A stretch of 64,000 nt of DNA, from assembly GCF_016772315.1 (NCBI RefSeq), contig NZ_CP053482.1, positions 682,001 through 746,000 of the forward strand, written 5' to 3'. Made by a program: the position numbers and the translations under genes. Shown piece after piece: positions 26,596-34,989 of the stretch. The stretch is from Thiothrix subterranea (lineage in GTDB: Bacteria; Pseudomonadota; Gammaproteobacteria; Thiotrichales; Thiotrichaceae). Below the pieces are notes generated by a model that was not told where the DNA came from, made no database searches, and saw only the letters and a list, made by a program, of their open reading frames with translations. Numbering within the stretch: position 1 is the first letter of the stretch; every line of letters begins with the position of its first letter.

Positions 26596-26614
26596 AAAAA
26601 GGGGCTTACGCCCC
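26596..26614 (-). terminator. Rho-independent terminator
   Basis: On the minus strand GGGGC-GTAA-GCCCC is followed by TTTTT. It is placed about 95 bases after the stop of the small gene at 26710-27042 and fits as its terminator. Confidence 0.6.
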
Positions 26615-26709
26615 TAGCAAGGTTCAAAATTCCAAGAGAGGAACTAGGAGCCTGTCAGGCCAAGGTTATTTTTATCAAGGCTAACCCGACAGGTTGTACA
26701 CACGTTAAC

Positions 26710-27042
26710 TCAGGCACAATCACGCTGTGCTTGCACAGCCGTTGGTTTTGACCTGAAAGGAATAATGTCGGCGCTCGACGGACGCGGAAAAAAGCTGTGG
26801 TAAATGCTTTCCAATTGCTGGCTGACTTCATGCGAACAGCGAACCAATAACAAACATTTTACCAATTCGTGCTGCACCTGCTGACTAGGGTTGCATAGCT
26901 CATTCAGACAGAAATCGCCTTGTTCAAGGCATTGCTGCAATTCGTGTTTGTCAAATCTGGCGACTTGTTCACCCGTCTGGCGATTGTGCAAGCTGATAAA
27001 CGGGTCAACCCGATCCAGCCATGCGTTTACATAAAACGTCAT
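26710..27042 (-). CDS. Conserved-looking small protein, divergent from bfd
   Basis: 110 residues from the ATG at 27042, which has GAGGT five to nine bases upstream. Mixed alpha/beta appearance (FYVNAWLDRVDPFISLHN; then QQCLEQGDFCLNELCNP) with four cysteines in the middle; no signal peptide. I do not recognise the family. It is transcribed away from bfd/hemP, and both share an intergenic region with two Fur-like boxes, so an iron-related role is plausible but unproven. Confidence 0.55.
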   Translation of the reverse strand: MTFYVNAWLDRVDPFISLHNRQTGEQVARFDKHELQQCLEQGDFCLNELCNPSQQVQHELVKCLLLVRCSHEVSQQLESIYHSFFPRPSSADIIPFRSKPTAVQAQRDCA

Positions 27043-27168
27043 CACACACCTCACTATTCCTTGAAAATAAGAAATAATCTGGCTGGTGCGGAGTTACAAC
27101 GTCATACACTGGCTTGACTACTTTTTGTTGCCGTTTTGAGGAGAGGGCAAAAACCTGTAAGATGCAAC

Positions 27169-27187
27169 CAATGATAATGATTCCTGT
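27169..27187. promoter_or_regulatory. Probable Fur box, bfd divergent region (1)
   Basis: CAATGATAATGATTCCTGT contains GATAATGATT, close to the Fur consensus. It lies about 130 bases upstream of the small minus-strand gene and 127 upstream of bfd. Confidence 0.6.
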
Positions 27188-27257
27188 TACCGAGTCAAGC
27201 ATTTTTTGAGAAATTTTCTCATTTCAAAAAATAACTGAGAACCACTTGTATTTGTAG

Positions 27258-27276
27258 TTGATCATGATTATCATCA
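27258..27276. promoter_or_regulatory. Probable Fur box, bfd divergent region (2)
   Basis: TTGATCATGATTATCATCA has an inverted-repeat core ATGATTATCAT and sits 38 bases before bfd, where a repressor would cover the promoter. Confidence 0.65.
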
Positions 27277-27313
27277 CCGGACGTTTAAGAATGATTACTG
27301 TTTAGGTGATGCC

Positions 27314-27526
27314 ATGTACGTTTGTATTTGCCACTCTGTGACCGACAAAGCGATCAAGAAAGCCGTTAAACAAGGCCACGAGACGCTGGAAGCCATTCAA
27401 CAAGAGCTAAAAGTCGGCACGTGTTGCGGGCGTTGCAAAAGTCATGCCTGTGAAGTCATCGAAGAAACCCTCAACCCTGATACCCTCCACTTTAACCTTA
27501 ACCTGATGCAAGGTGCATTCGCATGA
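27314..27526 (+). CDS. bfd: Bacterioferritin-associated ferredoxin Bfd
   Basis: 70 residues. The BFD-like [2Fe-2S] motif is present: Cys-x-Cys near the start (CICHSVTD) and Cys-x-x-Cys in TCCGRCKSHA. Bfd gives electrons to the heme of bacterioferritin so that stored iron is released when iron is scarce. This fits the bfr pair at 15-16 kb and the Fur boxes upstream. Its stop overlaps the hemP start. Confidence 0.93.
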   Translation: MYVCICHSVTDKAIKKAVKQGHETLEAIQQELKVGTCCGRCKSHACEVIEETLNPDTLHFNLNLMQGAFA

Positions 27527-27738
27527 TGACTGGAGCTTTGAGAATGACGGATGTAGAACCACACCGTATCAATCTGGAAGAATTGATGCGCGGCTGCAAA
27601 AAAATCATTCTTCAGCACGGCAAGCGACCTTATTGTTTGACCATTACCCGCCGGGGCAATTTGATCCTCACTTCGGCAGATGATGACGCAGACAAGCAAC
27701 CTTTGCTTGACCGTTCCGCTGAAGAGTCCGACCGATAA
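27523..27738 (+). CDS. hemP: Hemin uptake protein HemP
   Basis: 71 residues from the ATG at 27523 (AAGGTG upstream, ATGA overlap with bfd); an ATG at 27544 is possible. The family core is clear: LEELMRGCKKIILQHGKRPY then CLTITRRGNLILT. HemP proteins are small Fur-regulated factors; in Burkholderia HemP helps activate heme receptor genes. The acidic C-terminal extension is longer than usual. Confidence 0.85.
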   Translation: MMTGALRMTDVEPHRINLEELMRGCKKIILQHGKRPYCLTITRRGNLILTSADDDADKQPLLDRSAEESDR

Positions 27739-27815
27739 CGATTCATCAACACCTTTAACAGTCAAGCCAATCAGCGTTATTGCCCCAGCCAGACCTGTTT
27801 TTTCGGAGACTACCC

Positions 27816-29054
27816 ATGAAATCCCTTTCCCACATCGTCTCAGCCGCCCTACTCGGTGGCGTATTATGCACCACACCCCTGTTAGTCAGCGCTGAAACCG
27901 TTACTGCCAAAGCGGTGATGGAAACCTACGTCAATCTTGCCCATGCCGGTTTTAGTGACGCATTCACCACCGCGAAAGTCTTACAAGAAAAAGTCGATGC
28001 CTTCATTGCCAACCCCACCGCCGAAACCCAGCAAGCCGCGAAAGACGCTTGGTTAGCCGCACGTAAACCTTACAGCCAAACCGAAGCCTTCCGCTTTAGC
28101 AATAAAAACGTGGATGACTGGGAAGGTCAGGTCAACGCATGGCCGCTTGACGAAGGCTTGATTGATTACGTGAAAGCCGACGCCTACGACCACGAAGAAG
28201 GCAACCAGTTTGCCAGCGCCAATATCATAGCGGGCAAAGACCCGATCACAGTGGAATTTCTGAAATCGCTGCATGAAAAAGGTGGCTCCGAAGCTAACGT
28301 TGCCACTGGCTACCACGCCATCGAATTCCTGCTGTGGGGACAAGATTTTAACGAAGACCCCAAAGATGCCGGAAAGCGCCCCCACACCGATTACGCAAAA
28401 GGTGACACTTGTACCAATGGCAACTGCGAACGCCGCGCCGCCTACCTGAAAGCCGCCACCGATTTACTGGTTGCCGATATGCAACAAATGGCGGATGACT
28501 GGGCAGATGGTAAAGCCGGTAACTACCGCAGCGGTTTCCTCGCACTCGATGAAAAAGAAGCGTTGCGCCGCATGTTATTCGGCATGGGCAGCCTAAGCCT
28601 TGGCGAACTCGCAGGCGAACGCATGAACGTGGCATTGCTGGCACATTCGCAGGAAGACGAACACTCCTGTTTCAGCGACAACACCCACCACGACATTGCC
28701 GAAAATGCACGCAGTATTCAAAACATTTTCAACGGCACATACACCCGCACCGATGGCACAACGGTAACGGGCGCAAGCCTTGCGCAACTGGTTGCCAGCA
28801 ACGATGCCAAAGCCAGCGAAACCTTGGTCAGCAAACTCACCGATACCCAACAAAAAGCCGAAGCCATTGTGGAAGCGGCGAAAAACGGCGAAAATTTCGA
28901 TCAGCAAATCAAATCTGACAACAAAGACGGCAATAAACGTATCAAAGCCACGATTGCTGCCTTACGTAGCCAAACCGGTGACATCGAAGCAGCAGCGAAA
29001 GCGGTGGGTATCGACAGCCTGAACCCAGAAACCAGCGACTCCTTTGGTGGATAA
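27816..29054 (+). CDS. Imelysin-family iron-regulated periplasmic protein
   Basis: 412 residues from the ATG at 27816 (CGGAGACTACCC upstream). Signal peptide to about residue 26. Peptidase M75/imelysin (IrpA-like) fold with two helical bundles. The metal-site motif GxHxxE is present as GYHAIEFLLWGQD, and the second part has EEDEHSCFSDNTHHD-like residues (QEDEHSCFSDNTHHD). These proteins are thought to bind iron or heme in the periplasm. It is first in a run with DUF1111, a second imelysin, DUF1513 and a porin. Confidence 0.9.
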   Translation: MKSLSHIVSAALLGGVLCTTPLLVSAETVTAKAVMETYVNLAHAGFSDAFTTAKVLQEKVDAFIANPTAETQQAAKDAWLAARKPYSQTEAFRFSNKNVDDWEGQVNAWPLDEGLIDYVKADAYDHEEGNQFASANIIAGKDPITVEFLKSLHEKGGSEANVATGYHAIEFLLWGQDFNEDPKDAGKRPHTDYAKGDTCTNGNCERRAAYLKAATDLLVADMQQMADDWADGKAGNYRSGFLALDEKEALRRMLFGMGSLSLGELAGERMNVALLAHSQEDEHSCFSDNTHHDIAENARSIQNIFNGTYTRTDGTTVTGASLAQLVASNDAKASETLVSKLTDTQQKAEAIVEAAKNGENFDQQIKSDNKDGNKRIKATIAALRSQTGDIEAAAKAVGIDSLNPETSDSFGG

Positions 29055-29066
29055 ATGCAAGATTAC

Positions 29067-29168
29067 CCCTCACCCCAACCCCTCTCCCTCAAGGGGAGAG
29101 GGGCTAAGAGGTCATCTTTCTTGTTCCCCCTCGCCCCTTGAGGGAGAGGGGGCTAGGGGGTGAGGGGT
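29067..29168. repeat. Long G/C-biased inverted repeat between imelysin and DUF1111 genes
   Basis: Two arms that are themselves palindromic: CCCCTCACCCCAACCCC with CTCTCCCTCAAGGGGAGAGG on the left, and on the right CCTTGAGGGAGAGGGGG leading into GGGGGTGAGGGG. A dispersed intergenic repeat of this look is common in gammaproteobacteria. As RNA it would fold strongly and could reduce or stabilise expression between the genes. A related copy is inside the DUF1513 gene. Confidence 0.75.
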
Positions 29169-29183
29169 TCTTAAAGGATAACT

Positions 29184-30491
29184 ATGCAAGCAACTCTAGC
29201 CATTACCCTTTGTGTGTTACTGACATCAGGGATAGCCAACAGTAGTTCCCTGAGCGTAGCCGAAGGGACACCGCAACAACACGAAGACTTCGCCATCGGT
29301 GGCGCATTCTTCCAACAACCGTGGGTCAGTTCCCCCGCATCCACCACTGCGCGTGATGGGCTGGGGCCGCTGTTCAAAGCCAATAGCTGCATTGCTTGTC
29401 ATGTGCAGCATGGGCGCGGGCATCCGCCGCTGACGGATACCGAGCCGTTCCTGTCTACACTGGTGAAACTCAGCGTCCCCGCCACCACAACCGAACAATT
29501 AGCGGTCGCTAAAACACTGGGCATTGCCCCTGAACCGACTTACGGCGACCATTTGCAAACCCTCGGCATCAAAGGTTTACCGGGTGAAGGCACGCCGCGC
29601 TTCACCTATACCGAAGTTCACGGGCAATTCAAAGATGGCGAAACCTACACGCTGTTACAACCGCAGTTGCACATTGATGGGCTGAACTACGGTGCATTGC
29701 ACCCGGATACGCAATTTTCCGCACGGGTTGCCCCACCACTGTTTGGCTTGGGTTTGTTGGAAAGCATCCCCGATGCGGAAATCCTCGCCAATGCCGATCC
29801 TAATGACCACAATGCTGACGGCATTTCCGGCAAGCCTAACCAAGTCTGGGACATTGCCACCCAGCAAACCACACTAGGACGCTTTAGCTGGAAAGCCAAT
29901 CAACCGAGTATTCTCCAGCAAACGGCGGATGCCTTCCGCAATGATATTGGCATTACCTCCACCCTATTCCCGGAAAAACCCTGTACCGCCGCGCAAACAG
30001 ATTGCCACGCCCTGCCAGAAGGCGGCAAACCGGAAATCCCCGCTAATTTGCTGGAAAAAGTCGTGTTTCATGTTGCCCACCAACCCGTTCCGCCACGCCG
30101 TGATACCGACGATCCGCAAGTCATTCGAGGGCAGAAACTGTTTAATCAGGCGGGTTGTGTCGCCTGCCACACCCCAACGTTTCCAGCCTTGGCAAACCAG
30201 CCACACCAACCCTATTCCGACCTATTGCTGCACGATATGGGCGAGGAGCTGGCAGATAAGCGCCCCGACTTTGCGGCATCCGGCAACGAATGGCGCACCC
30301 CGCCATTGTGGGGTATCGGTTTAACCGCAAAACTCAGCGGACACACCCGTTTCCTGCATGACGGACGCGCCCGCAACCTGCTGGAAGCGATTCTCTGGCA
30401 CGGTGGCGAAGCCGAAGCCGCCAAACAACACGTATTGTCGATGCACAAATCCGAACGGGAAGCACTGTTACGTTTCCTCAACTCACTGTAA
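29184..30491 (+). CDS. DUF1111 di-heme oxidoreductase-like protein
   Basis: 435 residues, signal peptide, periplasmic. Two c-type heme sites, Cys69-x-x-Cys72-His73 (CIACH) and Cys325-x-x-Cys328-His329 (CVACH), with TPPLWGIGLTAKLSGHTRFLHDGRA near the C-terminus as in the DUF1111 (thiol oxidoreductase-like) family. Known genomic partners of DUF1111 are imelysins, suggesting iron oxidation/reduction during uptake. A palindromic 22-base repeat is embedded at codons 22-28. The stop and next start overlap as TAATG. Confidence 0.88.
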   Translation: MQATLAITLCVLLTSGIANSSSLSVAEGTPQQHEDFAIGGAFFQQPWVSSPASTTARDGLGPLFKANSCIACHVQHGRGHPPLTDTEPFLSTLVKLSVPATTTEQLAVAKTLGIAPEPTYGDHLQTLGIKGLPGEGTPRFTYTEVHGQFKDGETYTLLQPQLHIDGLNYGALHPDTQFSARVAPPLFGLGLLESIPDAEILANADPNDHNADGISGKPNQVWDIATQQTTLGRFSWKANQPSILQQTADAFRNDIGITSTLFPEKPCTAAQTDCHALPEGGKPEIPANLLEKVVFHVAHQPVPPRRDTDDPQVIRGQKLFNQAGCVACHTPTFPALANQPHQPYSDLLLHDMGEELADKRPDFAASGNEWRTPPLWGIGLTAKLSGHTRFLHDGRARNLLEAILWHGGEAEAAKQHVLSMHKSEREALLRFLNSL

Positions 30492-31642
30492 TGAGAACGC
30501 TGATGTTTAAACAGATTTTTTGCTGCCTGCTCCTGCTGCCTTCGCTGTTATTTGCAGCCACACCCAACGTCGCCCCCGCCACACCGCTTCCCGATGCCGA
30601 CAAATTGCTGGCGGCTGTGGTTGATGGCGCAATCATCCCGCTGTATCGCGAATTGCAAGTCACTGCCAACACCTTGGCACAGCGCAGCACGGCGTTTTGC
30701 AGCACCCCCACCGCCGAATCCTTCAAGGTATTGCGCGAAGGTTGGGGTGAAACCTTGCTCGCATGGCATCGCACCGACGCGCTCATGTTTGGCCCCGCGA
30801 TTGCCGATCAGATCGACTTCACCATCAATTTCACGCCACCGAAAAAAATGATCATCAGCCGCTTGCTAACCGATGACATCCCCCTAACCCCCGACATCAT
30901 CGCGAAAGCCGGAGTAGGCGGGCAAGGCTTAAGTACGCTGGAATTCTTGCTGTTTGATCGTGACAAAAACGATGCCGAACAACTGGCAAGTTTCCAAGGC
31001 GATATGGGCAAACGCCGCTGTGATTATGTGCAAGCTGCCAGCACCTTGCTGCATACCCAAGTGCAAACCATCGCGAATGGCTGGCTGCAAGACAGCAACG
31101 GTTACGCCAGCGCTTTCCGCGATGCGCACAAGGGCAATGCCACTTTCGCCAGCGCCCGCCAAGCAGTGGATTTGCTGGTGGGCAAGCTGTTTCAGTCCGC
31201 CGAAAAGTTTTCCAAAAACCGCATTGGCAACCCCTTGGGCAAAGGCATTGACCTCAATACCGAAGGCAAGCAGGAAGTGTTGAATACCTCCAACGCCTAC
31301 CAATTGGAAGCTTGGCGCAGCGGCTATTCCATCCAAATCATTCGCGCCAATGTGGAAGGGATGCAACGCATTCTGCGGGAAGGCGGCATATTGCAATGGC
31401 TACGCGACCACAACGAACGCGAAGTGGAAAAGTTCGTCGCCGACGCCATGCAGCAACGCCTCGACAATTACCTCAAATTACCGCTGCCCAGTGCTGACCC
31501 TTTCGAGCTAATCAAGACGGGTAAAGGTAAAGAACTCGATGGTTATTACTACCTCGGTAACGACATTCAAATGGGAATCCGCCGCCAGCTTGCTAAAGTG
31601 CTAGGCGTACAACTCGGTTTCAACGATAACGATGGGGATTAA
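30491..31642 (+). CDS. Second imelysin-family protein, His missing from the GxHxxE motif
   Basis: 383 residues with a signal peptide (SLLFAATP). The helical imelysin fold is recognisable from WGETLLAWHRTDALMFGP and GLSTLEFLLFDRD. The motif position that reads GYHAIE in the first imelysin reads GLSTLE here, so the metal-binding His is replaced by Ser. Typical of the imelysin-like sub-branch found next to DUF1111. It overlaps the DUF1111 gene by one base and is followed after 3 bases by the DUF1513 gene. Confidence 0.87.
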   Translation: MRTLMFKQIFCCLLLLPSLLFAATPNVAPATPLPDADKLLAAVVDGAIIPLYRELQVTANTLAQRSTAFCSTPTAESFKVLREGWGETLLAWHRTDALMFGPAIADQIDFTINFTPPKKMIISRLLTDDIPLTPDIIAKAGVGGQGLSTLEFLLFDRDKNDAEQLASFQGDMGKRRCDYVQAASTLLHTQVQTIANGWLQDSNGYASAFRDAHKGNATFASARQAVDLLVGKLFQSAEKFSKNRIGNPLGKGIDLNTEGKQEVLNTSNAYQLEAWRSGYSIQIIRANVEGMQRILREGGILQWLRDHNEREVEKFVADAMQQRLDNYLKLPLPSADPFELIKTGKGKELDGYYYLGNDIQMGIRRQLAKVLGVQLGFNDNDGD

Positions 31643-31645
31643 ACA

Positions 31646-32815
31646 ATGAATCGCCGCCAGTTTTTGTTACTTGCCACTGCCGGAACGTTTGGTGCGGCAT
31701 TAGGGGTCAACACCCTAATGAAACGCGCCGCAGGAACACCTGTTGAAGCAGATACCAACCTCACCCATTTATATTCCGCCAGCGACAACCCACACGGCGG
31801 ACACTTTCTAACCCGCTTAGACATGGCAAGCGGGCAACTGCAATCCTGCGCTGTCCCCATGCGCGGACACGCCGTATTACCCTTAGCAAACGACACCGCC
31901 CTACTGTTCGGACGCCGCCCCGCCTTTGAATGCGCCGTCGTGGAATTCCTCCCCTCTCCCCTTGAGGGACGACGCGAACAGCGGCTGGGTGCGGGGCTGG
32001 GGGTGAGGGGTATCCCCGCAACAGCCGGACGACATTTCAACGGTCACGGCTGTTTATCCTCTGCGAGTGATGTATTGTTCACCACCGAAAACGCTTACGA
32101 TGAAAAACGCGGCGTACTCGGTATCCGCGACAGCCAAACTTTCCAACACCTCGGCGAATACGACACCTACGGACTCGACCCGCACGATGTACAACTCATG
32201 CCCGACGGCAAAACCTTGGTCGTAGCCAACGGCGGCATTGAACAGCACCCCGATTTCGGGCGGCGCAAACTCAACCTTGACACCATGCAACCCTCGCTGG
32301 TTTATATTGATGCGCAAACCGGCAAAAAAATTGACGAATACCGCCTGCCCGATCACCATTTAAGCATTCGCCACCTGATCGCCACTGCGGATGGCAGTGT
32401 CGGTGTCGCGCTGCAATACGAAGGCGATTTATACCGCCAACAACCCGCGTCTTTAGTTGCTTGGCAGTCACACGGCGGTGAGTTGCAATTGCTCGACATT
32501 AGCGCCGCTGACGTGGCGCTGTTCAACGGTTACATGGCAGATTTAGCCTATGACCCGCAGCAACAGATTCTGGCAGTATCCTCACCACGCGGCAATCACA
32601 CCAGTTTTTGGAGTACCCGCGAACGCCGTTTTCTACACGCGCATTCCCTGCCGGAACCCAGCGGCATCGCGTTTTTGCCACAACAGCAGCAATTTTTAGT
32701 CTCGGATGCGACCGGCGGCATTCACCGTTTTCCCTCAACCCTTCAACCCGCACCAGCCAGTCTGTTGCACCAGTTCCCCGACAAGCGTTGGGATAACCAT
32801 CTGGTGATAGCATGA
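31646..32815 (+). CDS. DUF1513 protein with an in-frame repeat insertion
   Basis: 389 residues. Tat-like signal (NRRQFLLLATAGTFGAALG). Seven-bladed-propeller type DUF1513 core with GRHFNGHGC, FTTENAYDEKRGVLGI, DPHDVQLMPDG and VVANGGIEQHPD. Between residues about 101 and 122 (31948-32010) lies a 63-base copy of the G/C-biased intergenic repeat, read in frame as FLPSPLEGRREQRLGAGLGVRG. It probably sits in a surface loop. Its role in the imelysin/DUF1111 iron system is unknown. Confidence 0.88.
   Translation: MNRRQFLLLATAGTFGAALGVNTLMKRAAGTPVEADTNLTHLYSASDNPHGGHFLTRLDMASGQLQSCAVPMRGHAVLPLANDTALLFGRRPAFECAVVEFLPSPLEGRREQRLGAGLGVRGIPATAGRHFNGHGCLSSASDVLFTTENAYDEKRGVLGIRDSQTFQHLGEYDTYGLDPHDVQLMPDGKTLVVANGGIEQHPDFGRRKLNLDTMQPSLVYIDAQTGKKIDEYRLPDHHLSIRHLIATADGSVGVALQYEGDLYRQQPASLVAWQSHGGELQLLDISAADVALFNGYMADLAYDPQQQILAVSSPRGNHTSFWSTRERRFLHAHSLPEPSGIAFLPQQQQFLVSDATGGIHRFPSTLQPAPASLLHQFPDKRWDNHLVIA
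31948..32010. repeat. Dispersed repeat copy inside a coding region
   Basis: CCTCCCCTCTCCCCTTGAGG at its left and GGGGCTGGGGGTGAGGGG at its right match the arms of the intergenic repeat at 29067-29168. It is exactly 63 bases (21 codons), so the host frame is kept. Confidence 0.7.
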
Positions 32816-32861
32816 TCACAGACAAGCCACTGCTCCTTATCAAAATATTTGGAGTCCTCGC

Positions 32862-33755
32862 ATGAAAAAGACCGTATTAAGCATCCTGATTGGTGCATCC
32901 CTAACCAGCCCTACTTTTGCCGAAACGACGCTAAACGGTGTAGTGGAAGTCGAAGCCGGTTTCGTCAGCAATGCTGACGGCGATAGCAGCGACCTCACTC
33001 TACCCACCGTCGAACTCGGTATTGATAATCAAATCAATGACAAACTCGACGGACACGTCTTGTTTCTATACGAACAAGGCGAAAACAACGACAATATTGC
33101 GCTGGATGAAGCCACCCTCACCTTCAAACCGCGTGAAGGGCTGGATGTCACAGCAGGACGCATGTACGTGCCTTTCGGTAAATTCGACAGCCGTATGGTG
33201 TCCGACCCACTGACGTTGGAAATGGCGGAAACACAAGAAGAAGCCGTGCAACTGGGTGTCAGTTCCGGCGATATTTCCGGCTCTGCTTACCTGTTCAAAG
33301 ATGACGAAGACGGCGGCAACAAAATGGATGATTACGGCGTGACTCTCGATTACAGCACCGACAACCTCAGTGCTGGCGTGAGCTATATTTCTGACGTGAA
33401 TGATAAAGCAGCGGCAGGGCTAGGTATCCATGCCTCCGCTACTGTCGGCAAAGCCAGCGTGATTGCCGAACACATTCAAGTCGATGCCATCACACTGGAA
33501 GATGACAGCAGCGTCGAACCCAGCGCTACCAACCTCGAAGTCGGCTTCGATATGGGCAACGACCGCACCGTAGCACTCGCCTACCAGCAAACCGACGCGG
33601 CTGAGTCGCTGGAACTGCCCGAAAAAGCAGCGGGCATTGCTTACCGAATGCCCGTCTACGAAAAAGCCAGTTTCGCCGCTGAATACATGAACAACCAAGC
33701 CTACGATGGCAGCAAAGAAGATCTTGTTACCTTGCAAGTGGCTTACGAGTTCTAA
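32862..33755 (+). CDS. LbtU-like outer-membrane porin
   Basis: 297 residues. Signal peptide ending at TFAE, then alternating beta strands and a terminal Phe (LQVAYEF), as in outer-membrane barrels. The pattern GRMYVPFGKFDSRMVSDPLTLEMAETQEEAV is characteristic of the LbtU family, named after the legiobactin receptor of Legionella, which works without TonB. It closes the imelysin-DUF1111-DUF1513 run, so uptake of an iron compound is likely; the ligand is unknown. Confidence 0.8.
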   Translation: MKKTVLSILIGASLTSPTFAETTLNGVVEVEAGFVSNADGDSSDLTLPTVELGIDNQINDKLDGHVLFLYEQGENNDNIALDEATLTFKPREGLDVTAGRMYVPFGKFDSRMVSDPLTLEMAETQEEAVQLGVSSGDISGSAYLFKDDEDGGNKMDDYGVTLDYSTDNLSAGVSYISDVNDKAAAGLGIHASATVGKASVIAEHIQVDAITLEDDSSVEPSATNLEVGFDMGNDRTVALAYQQTDAAESLELPEKAAGIAYRMPVYEKASFAAEYMNNQAYDGSKEDLVTLQVAYEF

Positions 33756-33772
33756 GCACCGCAGGCGTTGCC

Positions 33773-34989
33773 TCACTCGTGGCGCAACGCCTCAATCGGG
33801 TCTAGCCGTGCCGCCCGTTTCGCAGGCATATACCCAAACAACACGCCAATCCCTGCTGAAAACACGAACGACAGCAAATTAATGCCCACGTTAAAGGTAT
33901 ACGGCACATTCATCACCTGCGACAAACCGATGGATGCCAGCGTTGCCAACCCAATCCCGACCAAGCCGCCAAGGGAAGCCAGCACCACCGCTTCGATCAA
34001 AAATTGCAGCAACACTTCACGCTCCAACGCCCCAATCGCCAGCCGGATACCGATTTCGCGGGTACGTTCGGTCACGGACACCAGCATAATATTCATAATG
34101 CCAATCCCACCGACCAGCAAGCTGACCGAAGCCACCGCTGCCAGCAATGTAGTCATCACTTGCGTCGTGCCGGACAAAGCTTCAGCAATCTGGCGGGTAT
34201 CTTGCACGTTGAAATTGTCGTCCTTGTCATCTCCCAAACGGCGGCGTTCGCGCATCAGGTCGGTCAATTGCTCTTTGACGCTGGTAATGTCGTTTTCGTC
34301 CGCGACCGACACTTGGATGCTGGACACATTCTGATTACCCGTCAAACGCCGTTGCACCGCTTTGATCGGCATAATGACGGTATCATCCTGATCACGCCCC
34401 ATTGACGCTTGCCCTTTGGATACCAGAATGCCGATGATTTCGCAGGAAAAGTTGTTCACCCGCAAACTCTCGCCCACGGGTTGTTGCGTGCCGAATAATT
34501 CGCGGCGGATGGTTTCACCGATCAAGCATACCGTTTGCCCCGCTTTTTCTTCTGCCTCGCTGAAAGTGCGCCCCGATGCCAGTTTCCAGCTTCCGGCAAT
34601 GAAGAAATCGTTGGTCGAACCCGTCACACTGGTTGACCAGTTGTTGGACATGGAAACGACCGTGGCACTCTTACTCACCTCCGGCGCAACGGCTGCAAGC
34701 CCCGTAATCTGATTGCGGATGGCTTCGACATCTTCCAGCGAAAACGGGGGTGAACCGCCCCCGCCGCCGCCCCCGGTGGCCCCATCGTGCGTTGCCCGTT
34801 ACGGATTTGCAGCAAGTTGCTGCCAAGGCTGGATACCTGATTTTTCACCGCTTGGGTTGCGCCATTGCCGAGCGTGACCATTGTAATGACTGCCGATACG
34901 CCAATCACGATCCCCAAAATGGTGAGGAAGGAACGCAATAAATTGCGGCGGATTTCGCGCAAGGCGAGTAAAAAGCTGCTCCATAACAT
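33773..34989 (-). CDS. macB: MacB-type ABC efflux permease, apparent -1 frameshift
   Basis: About 405 residues if repaired. The N-terminal part (from 34989) has the first helix and LRSFLTILGIVIGVSAVITM. The remainder in another frame has the periplasmic MacB domain and the last three helices (VGGIGIMNIMLVSVTERTREIGIRLAIGA). The frames join through a Gly-rich linker at 34746-34774. Shifting by one base at the 5-base run 34770-34774 gives GGGGGGGSPPFSLEDVEAIR, as expected for the family. Either an assembly error or a real lesion. The start overlaps the ATPase stop as TGATG. Confidence 0.88.
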
